Origin: Mauremys mutica
Taxonomy: Eukaryota; Chordata; Testudines; Geoemydidae
Assembly: GCF_020497125.1 (NCBI RefSeq)
Contig: NC_059081.1
Coordinates: 18,571,105 to 18,635,104 of the forward strand
DNA: 64,000 bases
Direction: 5' to 3'
In this document: positions 32,545 to 45,119 of the stretch, piece by piece
Position numbering within the stretch: the first letter of the stretch is position 1
How the letters are laid out: every line of letters starts with the position of its first letter
Position numbers and translations under genes: made by a program
Notes under the pieces: generated by a model
The model's database searches: none
What the model was told of the DNA's origin: nothing
The model's input: the letters and a program-made list of their open reading frames with translations, nothing else

Positions 32545-35500
32545 TTTAGGAAATCAGGTGAGAACACAAACTACTTGGGAAGGTAATCTACAGATAATGA
32601 ACAGCATTTCCTGTTTGAAATCCATGCTGAACATTTAGGGCAAAATTAATAAATGCACAAACACGGGTATGTAATTACATGCCTAACTTGCATGTTCAAT
32701 GGAATTACATAGGAAATACAAATGTGCCTATCTAGTCATGTATGGGCACAATTATCTTTTTTGCCTGCACAACTGTGGAAAATGACTGAGCAAATTAGGT
32801 GCACAACTAAGTGCATACTTTGCATGTGCAATTGTATGTCTAACTTTTTTGACCCCCCCTGGTTCTTACTGTGAATGGTTTGATATGTGTTGTTTACGCA
32901 GATCAGCAGTGCATGTTTACATATTCGTAAGTCCTTTCTGCTGAAAACTGTGTTGTCATCTTATAAACTGTGTTTATTTCTTATAAAAAGAATGAGATTC
33001 ACTTGCATTAGCCACACATTTAATAGTCACTATTTTTATATATACAGGATGTTTTATTATTTTTTTTCTACAAGGTAGTATAAAATAACTCATCATTCCA
33101 GTAGCTATGCCAACATTGTACATTTGTCTTCAGGGTCAAAGACTGTCTGCTTGTAATGACTTTTCTTTCTAACTTTTCTTGTTTCATTGAGAATGGCAGC
33201 AAAATAAAGCTTTTTAAATGCGTTAATCGTTAGCACGAGTTCTCAAAAATACTGCCCCCTGCCTATCATCTGAAGAAACCCATCGTTGACATAATTAAAA
33301 ATATCAGGGATAAATGAGGAAGTGTGTAGTATACATACATCTTTAACAGAAAAACTATTATTGCTGGGAAAGTTTTAAAAAAATAGATTGAGGAGCAAGA
33401 TCACATTTTCAGAAATAAAGTTTAAATCCAGACATGTTCCAGCAGATGGTCTGATTCTCCTCTCATGCTAGTGTAATCAGTAAATCGGAAGTAACATCAG
33501 TGAAGTCAATAGTTACACTGGAGTCAAACTGATTCAAGGGAAAAAAGAATCAAGGCCAGATGTTTATTTTAAAAGTGGGAATAAAGTAAAGATGCAAGAA
33601 ATAATGAATATCTTAGATAAGATGTAGACTTTCTTTCTGATGAAGCTCCTGAAACGTAATGTGTTCCAATCTCACTTCCGACTCCCTCTGTGGTCTTCAG
33701 CCAGCCTTTCTGCAGTCAGAAAATACTGGCTTCCTTTGCAAGTCTGTTATCAGATAACAGTTGTGAAGTGCTTTGAACAGAAATGAAAAACTGTTATTTA
33801 GTAGAGGGATTACAAGCAGCACAAAGATTTGTATATATCTGATACAGAGCTCTGCGGGTTTTGGACTTGATAGAGGTTTTGAGGGGACCACACAGAGTTG
33901 AACCTGGGAAAAGTTCAAGGCCCATAATCCTTTAACTACACTAGGTTCAGATTTTGAATCGGAGCTTCTAATCACCGTGATCCCCTGAATTTAGGCCTGA
34001 TCCTGCAAGTGATCCATATGCCAGAGTCTCATGGGCTTTGTGATGGAGTACAGAGAATGACACACACTTAACTCAGGAGTAATGCACATTGACATTCCAG
34101 GGAAACAGAATTCTAACATACCAAGGTAGAATGCTGAAGTAGAGCATGAACCTGTACCATGGGTGGGCAATAGATGCAGAGAAGTGAACAGGAGCCATTC
34201 TACTTCTTCTAGAATCTGAAAATATTTGTAAAGCCCAAAAGAAAATGGGTCAAATCAGCTCTCACTTATGCTAGTGCAACCTCTTGATTTCAATGACAAA
34301 ACATCAGCAGGGTTGCATTGAGATAAAAGAGATATGAATATCATGACCACTGCATTCTCCTCTGGTCTCTAACCAATTTGTCTACTAAGCCTCCCTTTCC
34401 GACCCAAGACCATTGATGTGATGAGGGAGCAGAGGCGGCACTGGGAGTGATACATTGCAGAGTGCGTGCAGACTCAAGCCTGAATCATTAACAGTTTCTT
34501 TTCACCATAACTGGGGAGAGATTATTTGTGCAGGGGTCAAATGGACAGAAATATAGTAACTCTGCTGAAAATTATTTGATTCTTGCTGACTGTACAGCAA
34601 CTCTTGAATTTCTTTAGCTACTGGAATGACTGAGCATAAAACCCCCAGTTGTACACAGGCTTTGCCTCAAGGGTCTGTGTTTGTAAAAAAGAGAGAGAGA
34701 TAAAATATCAAACAAAATAACAAAATCAAAAGGTAAATCAAAAAAAATCCTCATTTTAGTATTCAACCCAATCCTAATGAGCCACTGTTGTGGAGTCAAA
34801 CCTTCCCAAAGGAATTCTGACCCCTGTCTCCCATGCAGCTACTCACCTACCCTTTCCTTTGAGCATCTGTGCATGGGAAGGGAGTGGCTGAGCTGCAGTT
34901 AATCTCCTGTTCACCAGCAGCCTGGTAGTATTCCTGTCCCTGTATCTTAACAGCATAGAGAGTGGATAAATATGAAGAGAAAATGGGCCCTTTGTATCAG
35001 GCATGGTTATAATAGGCTTGTTGTTATAATAGGTTTTTTCAGGTCAGCAACCACCAATATATTTACAGTATATAAACAGTTTCTTGTGACTATAAATATA
35101 GCAACATGGGTTTCAGACTGGATTCTGCACACTTTTATTGTAACTCAAGCAAAACTAGCTTGTTAAGACCAAATAGTTCCACAGTAGATATTGGCTTCTT
35201 CAGGTTTCATGCCAGATGCAAATAGTCATTAGGAGGCATTTATGCTCTACTGCTCTTGTTTGCTGTATAGTCTTCCATTGATACCCAATATCAGCTGAGA
35301 GGATAATCAGGTCTCGTTGGCAGCAACCATGATCAGAGCTTGTGGAATAATACAGAAAGGGAGTAGCAAATATTTTCATAAATGAGTGTGTTGAGTTCAT
35401 TCCACCAATTTGTAAGGGGTCATGTTACTCTTTGTTCACAAGTATTCTGTTGATTGTCATTTGTGAAAATGTTGGTGAATCCCAAAAGTTTCATTAATTT

Positions 35501-37290
35501 TAGCAGTTCAGACTGTAAGTGCATTTGATCTTGGCTATACTCTGTTCTCATCATTAGTTATTTATTATTCTCCTGCTGAACCACTTTCAGTCATTCAGTT
35601 AGAAAATGGAAACAATACCATGTGATTTAGATGACCAGTCTCTCTTTCTCTCACACACACATGCTTGTTTTCTCTCTCTCTCTCTCTCTTAGCAAATGGC
35701 AAATTGTTAAACTGAAGAGTTCATGAACTGCCTATTGGCTGAAATTTTTTGCATATACTATTCTGCAACTACTAACAAATAACCAGGCAGAACCAGGATC
35801 AGGTTAGAAAGATTCCCAAATTAAAACAAGGGTTAACCAGGTTGGATAATTTCTTTACAATAAATAATGCAGCCAAGACTAATGATGACAGTAACTGTGT
35901 TTTATCATGCAAATGTGAGCAGTGTTTGTGCTGTTCTTCTCTGAGCTTTCTTGTAGATTATAAACCAAATTTATGTTCTCTCTGAGCGCTGCCACTAGAA
36001 AATAAATCCTTAAGGGGAGGAAAAAATAGGTGAAAATGGTTATTTTAGCTGTGTTTCATGTTCTGCATAGGTTCTTGTTTCCAGCTCTCTCACTAGTGCC
36101 ATACAGTGCGTAATAACAAACCAACTGATCAACAAAAAGAACATTTGATTTCTTAACACTCCTTTCCCTCTCAACTTCTGTCTGACTTTCACTTTCTCTC
36201 CTGTTATTGGCCACATTCTATTCTATTCTTAATTGACATCCCTGCCATGCTACTGGGGAGGATGACTCTGTACTGTTTTCTTTCTCTTTTAAACAGATTT
36301 GATGGGCTTTTCTATAGATTCTCTAGACTTTTATAGAAAGATAATGGGATCCACAATGGGGAAATCTTTTCGCTATCATTGTTAGCAAAGGCACCTGGAA
36401 GATGCCTCATCCTGTGAGGTGCTGTATGCCTCTTCAAGAAACTGAGCACTCTTAACTCTCTTCAAACTCAGCCTGTTGGAAGACACTCAACAGGTGCTCA
36501 GCACCTTACAGAATTAGGTACTAAATAATGTGCGCAGATCTTCCAGATAATTTCCAGGGATCAAAAACCCCCTGTTACTATGAAACAGTTGTGGGCTGCT
36601 CTAGCATTCTGAGTATCAAGATACAAATACAGTATTTGATATGTAAATATTATGTCATTATGAAAGTGGAGTTAAATCACATTTAATCTTGGACATGTTT
36701 TGAAAATGTATATCTTTTATATTCTGGTGTCATGAAGGCTACTTGGCCTCCCCATATAGCCCTATTCTTAGGGCAGGCAGAGATAATAAATAATTAATGT
36801 GCTGGTGAATGAATTTCTTCATCACAGTCTTTGTAAGGGAAAAAGATGCTTTTAGAAGGTTTGGCCTAGTTCCATTTGTTATGGTAATACATTGTTTTCA
36901 GTCCTCATAGTATTGTTCATACTTGAGGTATAGTGCCTACAGGCACATAATTACATTTCAGATGAATGCAGCAAGTAAATGGTTGATGGAGTGCTGCCAT
37001 CTCTTGGTTATGCAAATTGTACATGTTGCAGAAGAGTTATTGGGCAATTTTCTTAGGTGGAAATACCCAGCCTGAAAAAGCTTAATTCTATTTGTTTTGT
37101 ACAGGCCAATACTATTCAGCATTAATATTCAACATGTTTGCAGATGCTTTCCATATAGTGTGCAGAACAAGATTATTTGAGATACTTTGACTTTTGTACT
37201 TTCTATTAAGGAGGGAAAAGATTGCATTGCTGCTACTGTAATCTTGGCAGAGGCTCAAGCTTTAAAAGTTCAATTTGGACATCTAAACAC
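32545..37290. other. Long non-coding stretch
   Basis: No gene, exon or clear large element in 4.7 kb. Small decayed palindromic repeats lie at about 33450-33540, 34255-34325 and 36410-36520. A CT run lies at 35669-35690. All ORFs are short and unremarkable. Confidence 0.55.
35669..35690. repeat. (CT)n microsatellite
   Basis: About ten perfect TC units, preceded by a short CA run. Confidence 0.9.
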
Positions 37291-37296
37291 AAAGCG

Positions 37297-37370
37297 CCAA
37301 ATTCTGCACTCAGCAATGTTGAGGGGAGGCCACTCATTGAAGTCAATGTGCAAGTGTTCAAGGGTAAATT
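37297..37370. repeat. Palindromic 'GAAGTCAATGG' type repeat
   Basis: 'gccaaattctgcactcagca' and 'cattgaagtcaatgtgc' belong to the dispersed inverted-repeat class. 'gaattctgctgtcactgaca' at 37447 may be another piece. Confidence 0.5.
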
Positions 37371-37649
37371 TGACCCCAACAGTTAGAAGAATGGAATTGA
37401 ATTTTGATAGAACTAGGTTCTCTAAACCACACATTGCTATTTTGGGTTGAATTCTGCTGTCACTGACACCAGTGTAAATCTAATCACTCCAGTCAGGTCT
37501 TTAATGGGAAGAGGGGGAAAAAAACCCACCACACAGCAGTAACAACCAACAAAAATGAAAACCACCAAAATACCTGATTCTCCACTGCTATCTACCCTAT
37601 GAGCAGTTGACGTAAAAATGCTACCATTCTTGTTTGGTAGGGTCTTCAT

Positions 37650-37765
37650 AGATTATTTTTAAAACTAGAAGTGACCATTATGACCGTCTAGTCTGACTCC
37701 TGCATAACACAGGCCAAAGAATTTTACCCAGTGATTCCTGGATCAGATTCATAACTTCTGAAGTG
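37650..37765 (-). mobile_element. CR1 LINE 3' end
   Basis: 'actagaagtgaccattatga', 'gtctagtctgactcctgcat' and 'acacaggccaaagaatttta' are the complement of a CR1 3' UTR. Same family as 58249 but a different subfamily state. Confidence 0.8.
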
Positions 37766-37803
37766 AAGCGCATCCTTTACATTCACTTTTCACAGTGTAC
37801 ATG

Positions 37804-38048
37804 GCCAGAAGTGGTGGAAGCGCCCTAAAAGTGTATGGGGGCTACAAGGTGCCTGAACTGTGGCCTCGCCCCTGTGCCACGCCGCCCCTGAGATCCTGCC
37901 CCTTCTCCCCTGCCCTCGCACTGCCTCTTCCCCCTAAAGCCCTGCCCCCTGCTAGCTCCTCTCTGCCCCCTCCCCCTGTCACTCACCCTTACAGCTGGTA
38001 AAAAGTGGGAGGCCCATGGCTCCCTGGCCTCCCCTGTTCTGGCACTCC
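37804..38048. mobile_element. GC-rich MITE, 245 bp, probable hAT
   Basis: Flanked by the perfect 8-bp direct repeat TGTACATG (37796-37803 and 38049-38056). The left end GCCAGAAGTGG and the complement of the right end GGAGTGCCAGAACAGG share CCAGAA. 'ttttaccagctg' type blocks lie near the ends. TGTACA is itself palindromic, so the exact ends could shift by a few bases. CT-rich and non-coding. Confidence 0.65.
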
Positions 38049-38059
38049 TGTACATGAGT

Positions 38060-39425
38060 GCAAAAGGAGCCAGGCAGTAGAGAATCAAGCCCACTACTCA
38101 TAGATGCTCACTGTAAACACCCGCAATACTCTTATTCAGTGTTCTCTGTAGTAAAACCATCATATAAACAAATATTAATATTCTAATCTGCAATAGTGAT
38201 TCAGCTGAAAGCACTGAGATGTAGTTTTGTAATTGTACTGACAAATCCAATTTGATTCACTGTTCTGTTTATCTAGCCTCATTATAATTTTTTTTGAACA
38301 CTTGTGCTCACGAAACTTGTTCATAATGTATAAGTAAAAGGCTTATAAAGTAGCACAGGGGCAAATTCAGACTTGGTGCTATGATTACTGGCTAGCTGCA
38401 GCTCTGCCCTCAGTCACGTCTCTCTGAGCGCACCCCTCAGATATTTGGCCTCGTGCTTTTACCTGTCCCAGTGTGGATGTTTGCAATTCTCCCACTTTTA
38501 GACTAGGCCTTAGGCTACGTATCCTTTGTATTGACTATTTACCCAGCAGATCTGACCGAGTTCAGCATCTGCAGTTCTTTCCTTTGGGAATCTGAGCAGA
38601 CAGACTTCTTAAAACCAATTATTGTTAATTTTACGAGCAGGAACAAAGCATTTAGAGAAAAAGAGACTTGAAGACAAGTCTATAGGCATGCCTTCCTAAA
38701 GCTCCACCATCCTGTGATAGGGACCTAGTCAGGCCTAGCTTCTTCAGACATCTCGGCAGGTGCCTGTGTCAATCTGGTTTCTCTGAACAGCTCCCCAACA
38801 ACTGCCTACCCCCTTTTTGTCCAGCCAGAATCCATTTGTACAGTCAGTCCCTGGGATTTTGGTCTTGCTTATCAAAAAACGGTTTGATCTGCTCAGTAGG
38901 AGGTCAAGCCAGACTCCTCAGAGCTAATGACTCTGCCATTGTTCCATGAAAACCCTCAAATGACTGAGAGGGTGGCTTACTTCATGTACAGCCTTAACAC
39001 AGACTTCATACTTTTTTATTACAAATAGCAATGTATTGACTTTGGCCCCAATTCAGGAACTATCCATATTTAGGAAGGGCACTTAACCATGTACACACGC
39101 TTTAGTGCTTTCCTGAATAGGGATGGACTTAAGCACTGCATCCCCTTTACACAGAGTAAAAAAGCCAGAGAAGGAAAAAGGGACCCTAAAAGCCATGTTT
39201 CTTTGTCAGTCTACATCTGAGAAGGAATTAATTTGGCTTAGAATTTTCATTTCCAGAGTTGAGCATTTCAATAATGCTTCCCAGTCTGACATTATTTGAG
39301 ATGTTTTCATTATATGTAAGTGATGTTCAGCTGCTTTAATTTCTTTTTCATTTGTTCTGGTCCTGCCTAATCTCATATTTTAATTATTAAAATAAACTAT
39401 ATTAGTCAACATCATGTCTGTCTCG
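38060..39425. other. Non-coding; one palindromic repeat
   Basis: 'ggccccaattcaggaactat' ... 'cacttaaccatgtacacacg' ... 'gctttcctgaatagggatgg' at 39052-39130 is a small inverted-repeat element. No gene. Confidence 0.55.
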
Positions 39426-39431
39426 TTAAAC

Positions 39432-39765
39432 CAGTGGTCCCCAAACTTTTTACGTCACACCCTCCCTTATCTCTGTCTGCATCTCCCCCATGGTGCTGGG
39501 AGTGGGCACGCAGCTCCGGGAGGAGGAGGGACATGAACAGGGGTAAGGGGGCCAAAGATGGGGGTTGGGGCAGGAGAGGATCCCCAGGCATAGGGCCAGC
39601 AGCCGGGACCCCGGGCATGGGGCTGGCGATCAGGGCCGGGGCCAGGAGTGGAGCTGGGCAGTGCTTCCTTCCCATCCCCTGTGGAAGCTTCGCCGGGCCC
39701 CAGCCGCACCCCCCCACAAATGTTACTGTGCGCTCCCCTATAGCGGCCCACCCCACAGATTAAAG
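39432..39765. mobile_element. GC-rich hAT-like element, right end uncertain
   Basis: Begins CAGTGGTCCCCAAACTTTTT, a common hAT MITE terminus. The inside is G-rich and non-coding. A clear matching right end and 8-bp duplication were not found: 'cagaggtcttcaaactg' at 39767 may be the start of another hAT fragment. Four long frames on both strands (up to 143 codons) are compositional. Confidence 0.55.
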
Positions 39766-39804
39766 CAGAGGTCTTCAAACTGTTTTCAGGCATGATCTGA
39801 GAAG

Positions 39805-39853
39805 TAAATATAAGTGGGTAATTAATTTTAAATATAAGTGGGTAATTAATTTT
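39805..39853. repeat. 24-bp tandem duplication
   Basis: AAATATAAGTGGGTAATTAA plus TTTT occurs twice with a period of 24 bp. It is a simple local duplication. Confidence 0.95.
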
Positions 39854-39859
39854 AATCAT

Positions 39860-42280
39860 CTCAATACATAACCAGGATCTGATGAAGAAATCTGACAAAT
39901 TTTGCTTTTCCTTTCTGTCTTAATTCCCGTACTAATTCCTGACATCCCCTCTACTGTTTCCAATAGATGAGATGAAAAGATGGTGTGTGGGGTGGGACAA
40001 CATGGCATCATAGTCTCTCGCCCTCCAGGTAGCACCTCAGTATGAACTCTACATCTTTAGTCATCCACATGTTTTTGTTTTGGCTGGGCAAGGAGAGGGT
40101 GGAGCCATACAGTCAGTCTATGGCATCATTTGGCTGTTTTCCAGAATAAATTAACCTAAGAGTGTACACAGTAATTTATACCAATTCCTGCTCTGCATAT
40201 TCAGTAACACTCAAAGAAGAGGTGACAAGGGGTTTGGAGCAGTTGTACGTGGAAAGGACAGAGCAGTGCACTCTTGTGGAAGCTATGTTATCCTGGGATG
40301 TTAAGGTATCTAATTATCTAGGTGAAAGTGAAATCTCAGACCAACACCAATGCTCAGTTCCCAATGACTCTGCCTGAAGAATTGACTCTCATCGTAGCCC
40401 AAATATACAGCAAACGTTTCTACTGCTCATACAGATCCGTCTCTCCTGAAGCTGCCTCCACAAACAGTGTTGCACAACCCCAGCCTAACAACAACATAGT
40501 TTATCTTCCCAAGAGTTTGAACTTGCTTGCACACTAAGAAAAAGAATTCAGAAGACTGTCCAACAGAGCCACCTGGTGAGATCTCCCATAACAATTGCAT
40601 AGATGAATGTGGTGGGTGGCATAACCCAGGGGAACCCAAAATGGGACCCTCATGGTTCCCTGGGGTGCCAGTTACCCAGAAGGCAATGTCTGCTTACGAA
40701 ACTAAGATCCAAACTAAATCCCCGAGGAGATGAAGGGAAAGAGTAAGACAGGATACCTGCGTCCCATTACCAGAACCAGTGTAAAGCAGCCCGTTTGCTG
40801 GAAAGTGCTGCTGTGGAGTGTGTGGGGAATGTGATGTCTCTAATTAACAGACTAAGGGAGTGGCATGGCTGCTAAGCAGACTAGACTTGTTATTAGACCT
40901 ACTCAAAGATTTGCCTCTTATTTGTGCCTTAGTTTAGTTTTTCTAGAAGTTGCAGTGATGCCAAAAGACAGAGCAATTCAATGTGAATTTTTTTATCATA
41001 ATGCTCAGCTTCGAAGGTTGGAGGCATTCCAGCTACACACAGTTCTGATAGCTAGCGAAGTCTGCTATTGCCTTCCAATTCTCCCACTTCTTCCCTTTTA
41101 TTCTTTCTTCAGAAGAGCTTGGTAAAGAGCCTGATCTAGTGTTGTCAGATCTTGGCACAAAACTGCACAACCTCTGCTGCTATCTTACGTCAAACTTGTT
41201 GAATCCAATCTACACCATTGACATTGTCCCTAGCACATCATTGTTAATCAGGTAGCATGAAGTTAGGGAATCCAAATTCCTTCCTTTTGTTTGTGAAAAA
41301 GGGAATATTAACTGAGGGGTTTATAAATTTATATTTAAAATAGGAAAGGTAACGTATTCAATGGGACTTATGCTCCTAAGAGACACAGGTGCTTTTGAAC
41401 CTATTGCCCAAAGTTTTATGATGTAAACCCCTTGGAAAGTAGGCCCCTCTTACCACAGTTGTAACACACAGATTAAGGGGCGTAGTTGTACTAGTGGGAA
41501 ATACAGAGACTTGTTTATCCCTTCCCTTTCAGTATTCCTGCCCCATCTGTTTCCAACAATGCCACTTGGTGAAAACAAAGCTCCAGCAGCTCCAAGAAGC
41601 TGAAAGGATGGAAATGATCTGCCAGATATATAAGGATTCAGCTTCTCCATCTTCATAGGGGGAAGCCTTTCACATAGCAAAGTAGGCAGTCACCTACCAC
41701 TTAAGGGGCATTGCTAGAAAATAAAAATCTCATCATGATCCCTCACCAACAGGACATCTCTGAGCTGGTGTCTCGTTGTGGAATTTGTTCATTCTGGGTT
41801 TCCCCTCCAAAATGCGTCTCCTGGTTTCTGTTCTGCCATGTGCTACAAACAACTTCAGTCTCAAATGTACTCCAAAATCTTCTGTGATGGATGTTTCCTT
41901 TGAAGCATCGTTGTATTCAATGCAAAGGACTCTGGGTTATGGCTAGTATTTCAAAATGCCAGCTACAGGTAATTGATCAAAAATGAGATTCCCCTTTTGG
42001 AAGAAAAAATTGACAATGATGGGAGACCAGGCAGGTTTCTGAGGATGAGCGAGGTGGGCTGTTGGGAGTCAGGGAGGAAGCTTCATCTTCACTTAAGGCC
42101 TGATCTAATGCCCATTGAAGTCAGAGTCTTTCCATTAATTTCTGTGGGTATTATGTAAGACCCTATGGTAAGTATTCAACTCCCAGTAAGTTTGGTACTG
42201 ATGATAAAGTCTGCTTGCTTTTGTCTCTATTGATATTATATGCTTAGTATCTGTGTAACCCACAACCTCCTAGCAGTAGT
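39860..42280. other. Non-coding; one palindromic repeat
   Basis: 'ggcctgatctaatgcccatt' and 'gtctttccattaatttctgt' at 42097-42165 belong to the GAAGTCAATGG class. Otherwise only short chance ORFs. Confidence 0.55.
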
Positions 42281-42284
42281 GCTC

Positions 42285-42480
42285 TGTCCCCCTCTAGTGG
42301 CACTGAGACCACTTAGAGATTAATGAGATGGCTACAGCCTTAGCTAAGAGCCACAGGGCTTTTAGCTCATGCAATCGAGGCTCATGCCCTAAGCTCCAGA
42401 GGCCCCCAGGTTCAATCCTGCCTACTGATGACCGGGGTCTTGTTGGTGTTACATCTGATCCTTCTCTCCTTTTGCCAAGG
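42285..42480 (+). repeat. tRNA-like sequence, possible SINE head
   Basis: 'ttttagctcatgcaatcgag' resembles a Pol III A box and 'ccaggttcaatcctgcc' a B box (GGTTCAATCC), about 45 bases apart as in tRNAs. The arms do not fold into a good cloverleaf by eye, so this is not a functional tRNA gene. Confidence 0.4.
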
Positions 42481-42484
42481 TCTT

Positions 42485-43515
42485 TGTCAGTCAAGTGTGT
42501 TCAAGGAGCACATCACTTAACATTGCTCTGAAGAGAAGGTAGGCAAGAATAATTTCACATTGGATGTGATTGCAACAGTAAACAAATTCAGAGGCCTGTC
42601 AATGGCTAAGGAACCACTTTCTGCTTTAAGATCTCCAGTCTTGGAAACCTTTGAGGTGCTATAAAGTGAGAGAGAGCTCTCCTACAAAAACAGAGGCCAT
42701 TAGAAGCTGACATGGATTACCATTCATGGACACTTTTCTCACACCTTATGGGGAAATGGCAACTTCAGTTCTTACATGTGCTAGCAATGAGGATGAGCAG
42801 GAGGACACCAACAATGGCAGTCTATGCACAGAACTTCAAGTACAATTGGCTTTGATTAATCACACTGCAAGGAAGTTGCTTGCAATGCTCTCTTTGTACC
42901 ATTTTATATTCTAGACTACCTCTTACTTACCTTAATATTTTGAGGCTTGGGTGACATGTTTAATAAATAGTAAATTCTTGTAATTTTAGAAAAGGATTTT
43001 TGCCAGGCTATTATATTGAGTCTAGTCAATAATTATACCTTATTAAAATGGTTATTTTCTCCTTTTACATGTTGGACTTTGTGTAAGATAACAATCTTTC
43101 CTCTGCTCTAAAACCTCATTGTATGTTTGCAATCAACTCTTCTTTTACTGAACTAGATACACTAGCAAGAAATTTTATAAACTCTTGTTTTATTTCCCAC
43201 TTCTCATAGCTGCTCATACTTGAATGTATTTCAAGCAACTGGGCTATGAACTAGCTATTTTATCCTGATCTATATGTCAGTGAAATTATATCAGCACTAT
43301 TTATTGCATTGAAAAGCTTTACCAGTATCCAGCTGGGCATCAACTTGCTTGGTAATAATTCCCAAAGAGAAATAGATTACTTTTTTTCATGGCTTTTAAA
43401 AAAAAGTTTAGTATTGATTTTGAAAAATTCATACACAGAGGTATTTTGTATTTATTGAATAAAAGAAAATAAGTGTATATATTGCTTTTAAGAAAAAATT
43501 TGTAAATACAGAGAC
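42485..43515. other. Non-coding, no gene recognised
   Basis: AT-rich unique-looking sequence. Confidence 0.6.
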
Positions 43516-43524
43516 TCCAATATT

Positions 43525-44720
43525 AGACAATATGATTTTTCTGTCTTAAAAAACTTCCCCAAAATAATTTATATTTAGAAAAATATTCAATCTTGGTTTA
43601 AAAATGGTCAGTGATGGAGGCTCTTCCACCACCCTTGGTAAATGTTCCAATAGTTAATTACTCTCACCATTAAACATATATGCTTTATTTCCACTCTGAA
43701 TTTGTCTTGCTTCAATTCCAGCCACTGGATCATGTTATGCTTTTTTTTTTTGCTTTCCCCCCCATTATTAAATAGTTATTCCCCATGTAGATACTTACAG
43801 ACTAAGCCTCTCTTTATTAAGTTAGCTAGATTGAGCTCTATGTGTCTATCATTATACAGCTTGTTTTCTAATCCTTTAATCATTCTCATGGCTCTTCTCT
43901 GAACCCTCTCCAATTTATCAATATCCTTTTTGATTTGTGGGCACCAGAACTGGCAATGCTATTCCAGTGGCAGTCACACCAGTGCCAAATGCAGAGGTAA
44001 CATAACCTCTCTACTCCTACTTAAGATTCCCCTGTTTATGCATCAGAGGATCTCATTAATTCTTTTGGCCACAGCATTGCACTGGGAGCTCATGTTCAGC
44101 TGATTATCTACCACGACCCCCAAGTCTTTTTCAGAGTCACTGCTTCCTAGGATATAGTCCCTCATCCTGTAAGTATGGCCTAAATTATTTGTTCCTACAT
44201 ATATATATTAAGCCAGGGGCAGGCAACCTATGGCACGTGTGCCGAAGGCGGCATGCAAGCTGGTTTTCAGTGGCACTCATACTGCCTGGGTGCTGGCCAC
44301 CGGTCCGGGGGGCTCTCCATTTTAATTTAATTTTAAATGAAGCTCCTTAAACATTTTAAAAACCTTATTTACTTTACATACAACAATAGTTTAGTTATAT
44401 GGTATAGACTTACAGAAAGAGACCTTCTAAAAATGTTAATGTATTACTGGCACGCAAAATCTTAAATTAGAGTGAATAAATGAAGACTCGGCATACCACC
44501 TCTGAAAGGTTGCTGACCCCTGTATTAAGCCATATTAAAACACATATTGTTTGCTTGCACCCAGTTTACCAAACAGTCCAGATCACTCTGAATCAGTGAC
44601 CTGTTCTCGTCATTATTTACCACTCCCCCAGTTTTTGTCTCCTCTGTAAACTTTATCAGTGATGATAATATGTTTTCTTCCTGTCATTGATAAAAATGTT
44701 AGTGTAGGGCCAATGTACAA
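43525..44720 (-). mobile_element. CR1 LINE ORF2/3' portion, interrupted by hAT
   Basis: 'cagtgatggaggctcttcca', 'ccaatagttaattactctca', 'tctctgaaccctctccaatt' and 'tcatgttcagctgattatct' are the complement of the CR1 ORF2 C-terminal half and adjoining RT sequence. The end 'cagtccagatcactctga', 'gtctcctctgtaaactttat' follows after the inserted hAT (44214-44522). No intact frame is left. Confidence 0.8.
44214..44522. mobile_element. hAT MITE, 309 bp, inside CR1
   Basis: The left end CAGGGGCAGGCAACCTATGG and the complement of the right end CAGGGGTCAGCAACCTTTCA form a terminal inverted repeat. A perfect 8-bp duplication, TATTAAGC, lies at 44206-44213 and 44523-44530. The interior is AT-rich with no coding capacity. 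It cuts the CR1, so it is younger than that CR1. Confidence 0.95.
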
Positions 44721-45117
44721 TAGAATCAGTTGAAAAATGACAATAGTTTTTCATGAAAAATGTTAAAAACCATTCTGAATTTTTGAGGAAAAAACTTCTG
44801 CAGAAAATTTTAATGAAAATTCAGAACCAGAATGTGAAGCATGTTGGACTTTTGAAAAGAAACAAACAAAAAATCATTTTTGAGATTTTTGCCCCTGTCC
44901 CCCCCCCCCCTTTTTTTTCTTTCTTCATTGGCAAAATAGAAAAAAAGGAGGAAATGTAAAACTGAAAACTGAAAATCATTTGTCAGTTTATCAGTTACTC
45001 ACTGAAAAACAAATGGAAAATTTCCAATGAAACTGACATTCTCAGAAAATTTTGTTTAGAAAAAGTCATTTTTTTTACTGAAATACACTTCCAAACAAAA
45101 ATTTTGACCTGCTTCAA
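44721..45117. mobile_element. AT-rich hAT-like MITE, decayed
   Basis: The left end TAGAATCAGTTGAAAAATG and the complement of the right end TTGAAGCAGGTCAAAATTT align to the same 'TAGAGCTGGTCAAAA' style terminus seen at 53161. No convincing target duplication survives. It contains C12 and T8 homopolymers around 44899-44918. Confidence 0.55.
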
Positions 45118-45119
45118 CT

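Noticed and set aside
39412..39898. Overlapping ORFs of 109-143 codons
   Set aside because: Caused by the GC-rich hAT-like insertion, and the minus frame also reads through a 24-bp tandem duplication.
42285..42480. Functional tRNA gene
   Set aside because: B-box-like sequence exists but arms do not pair into a good cloverleaf.
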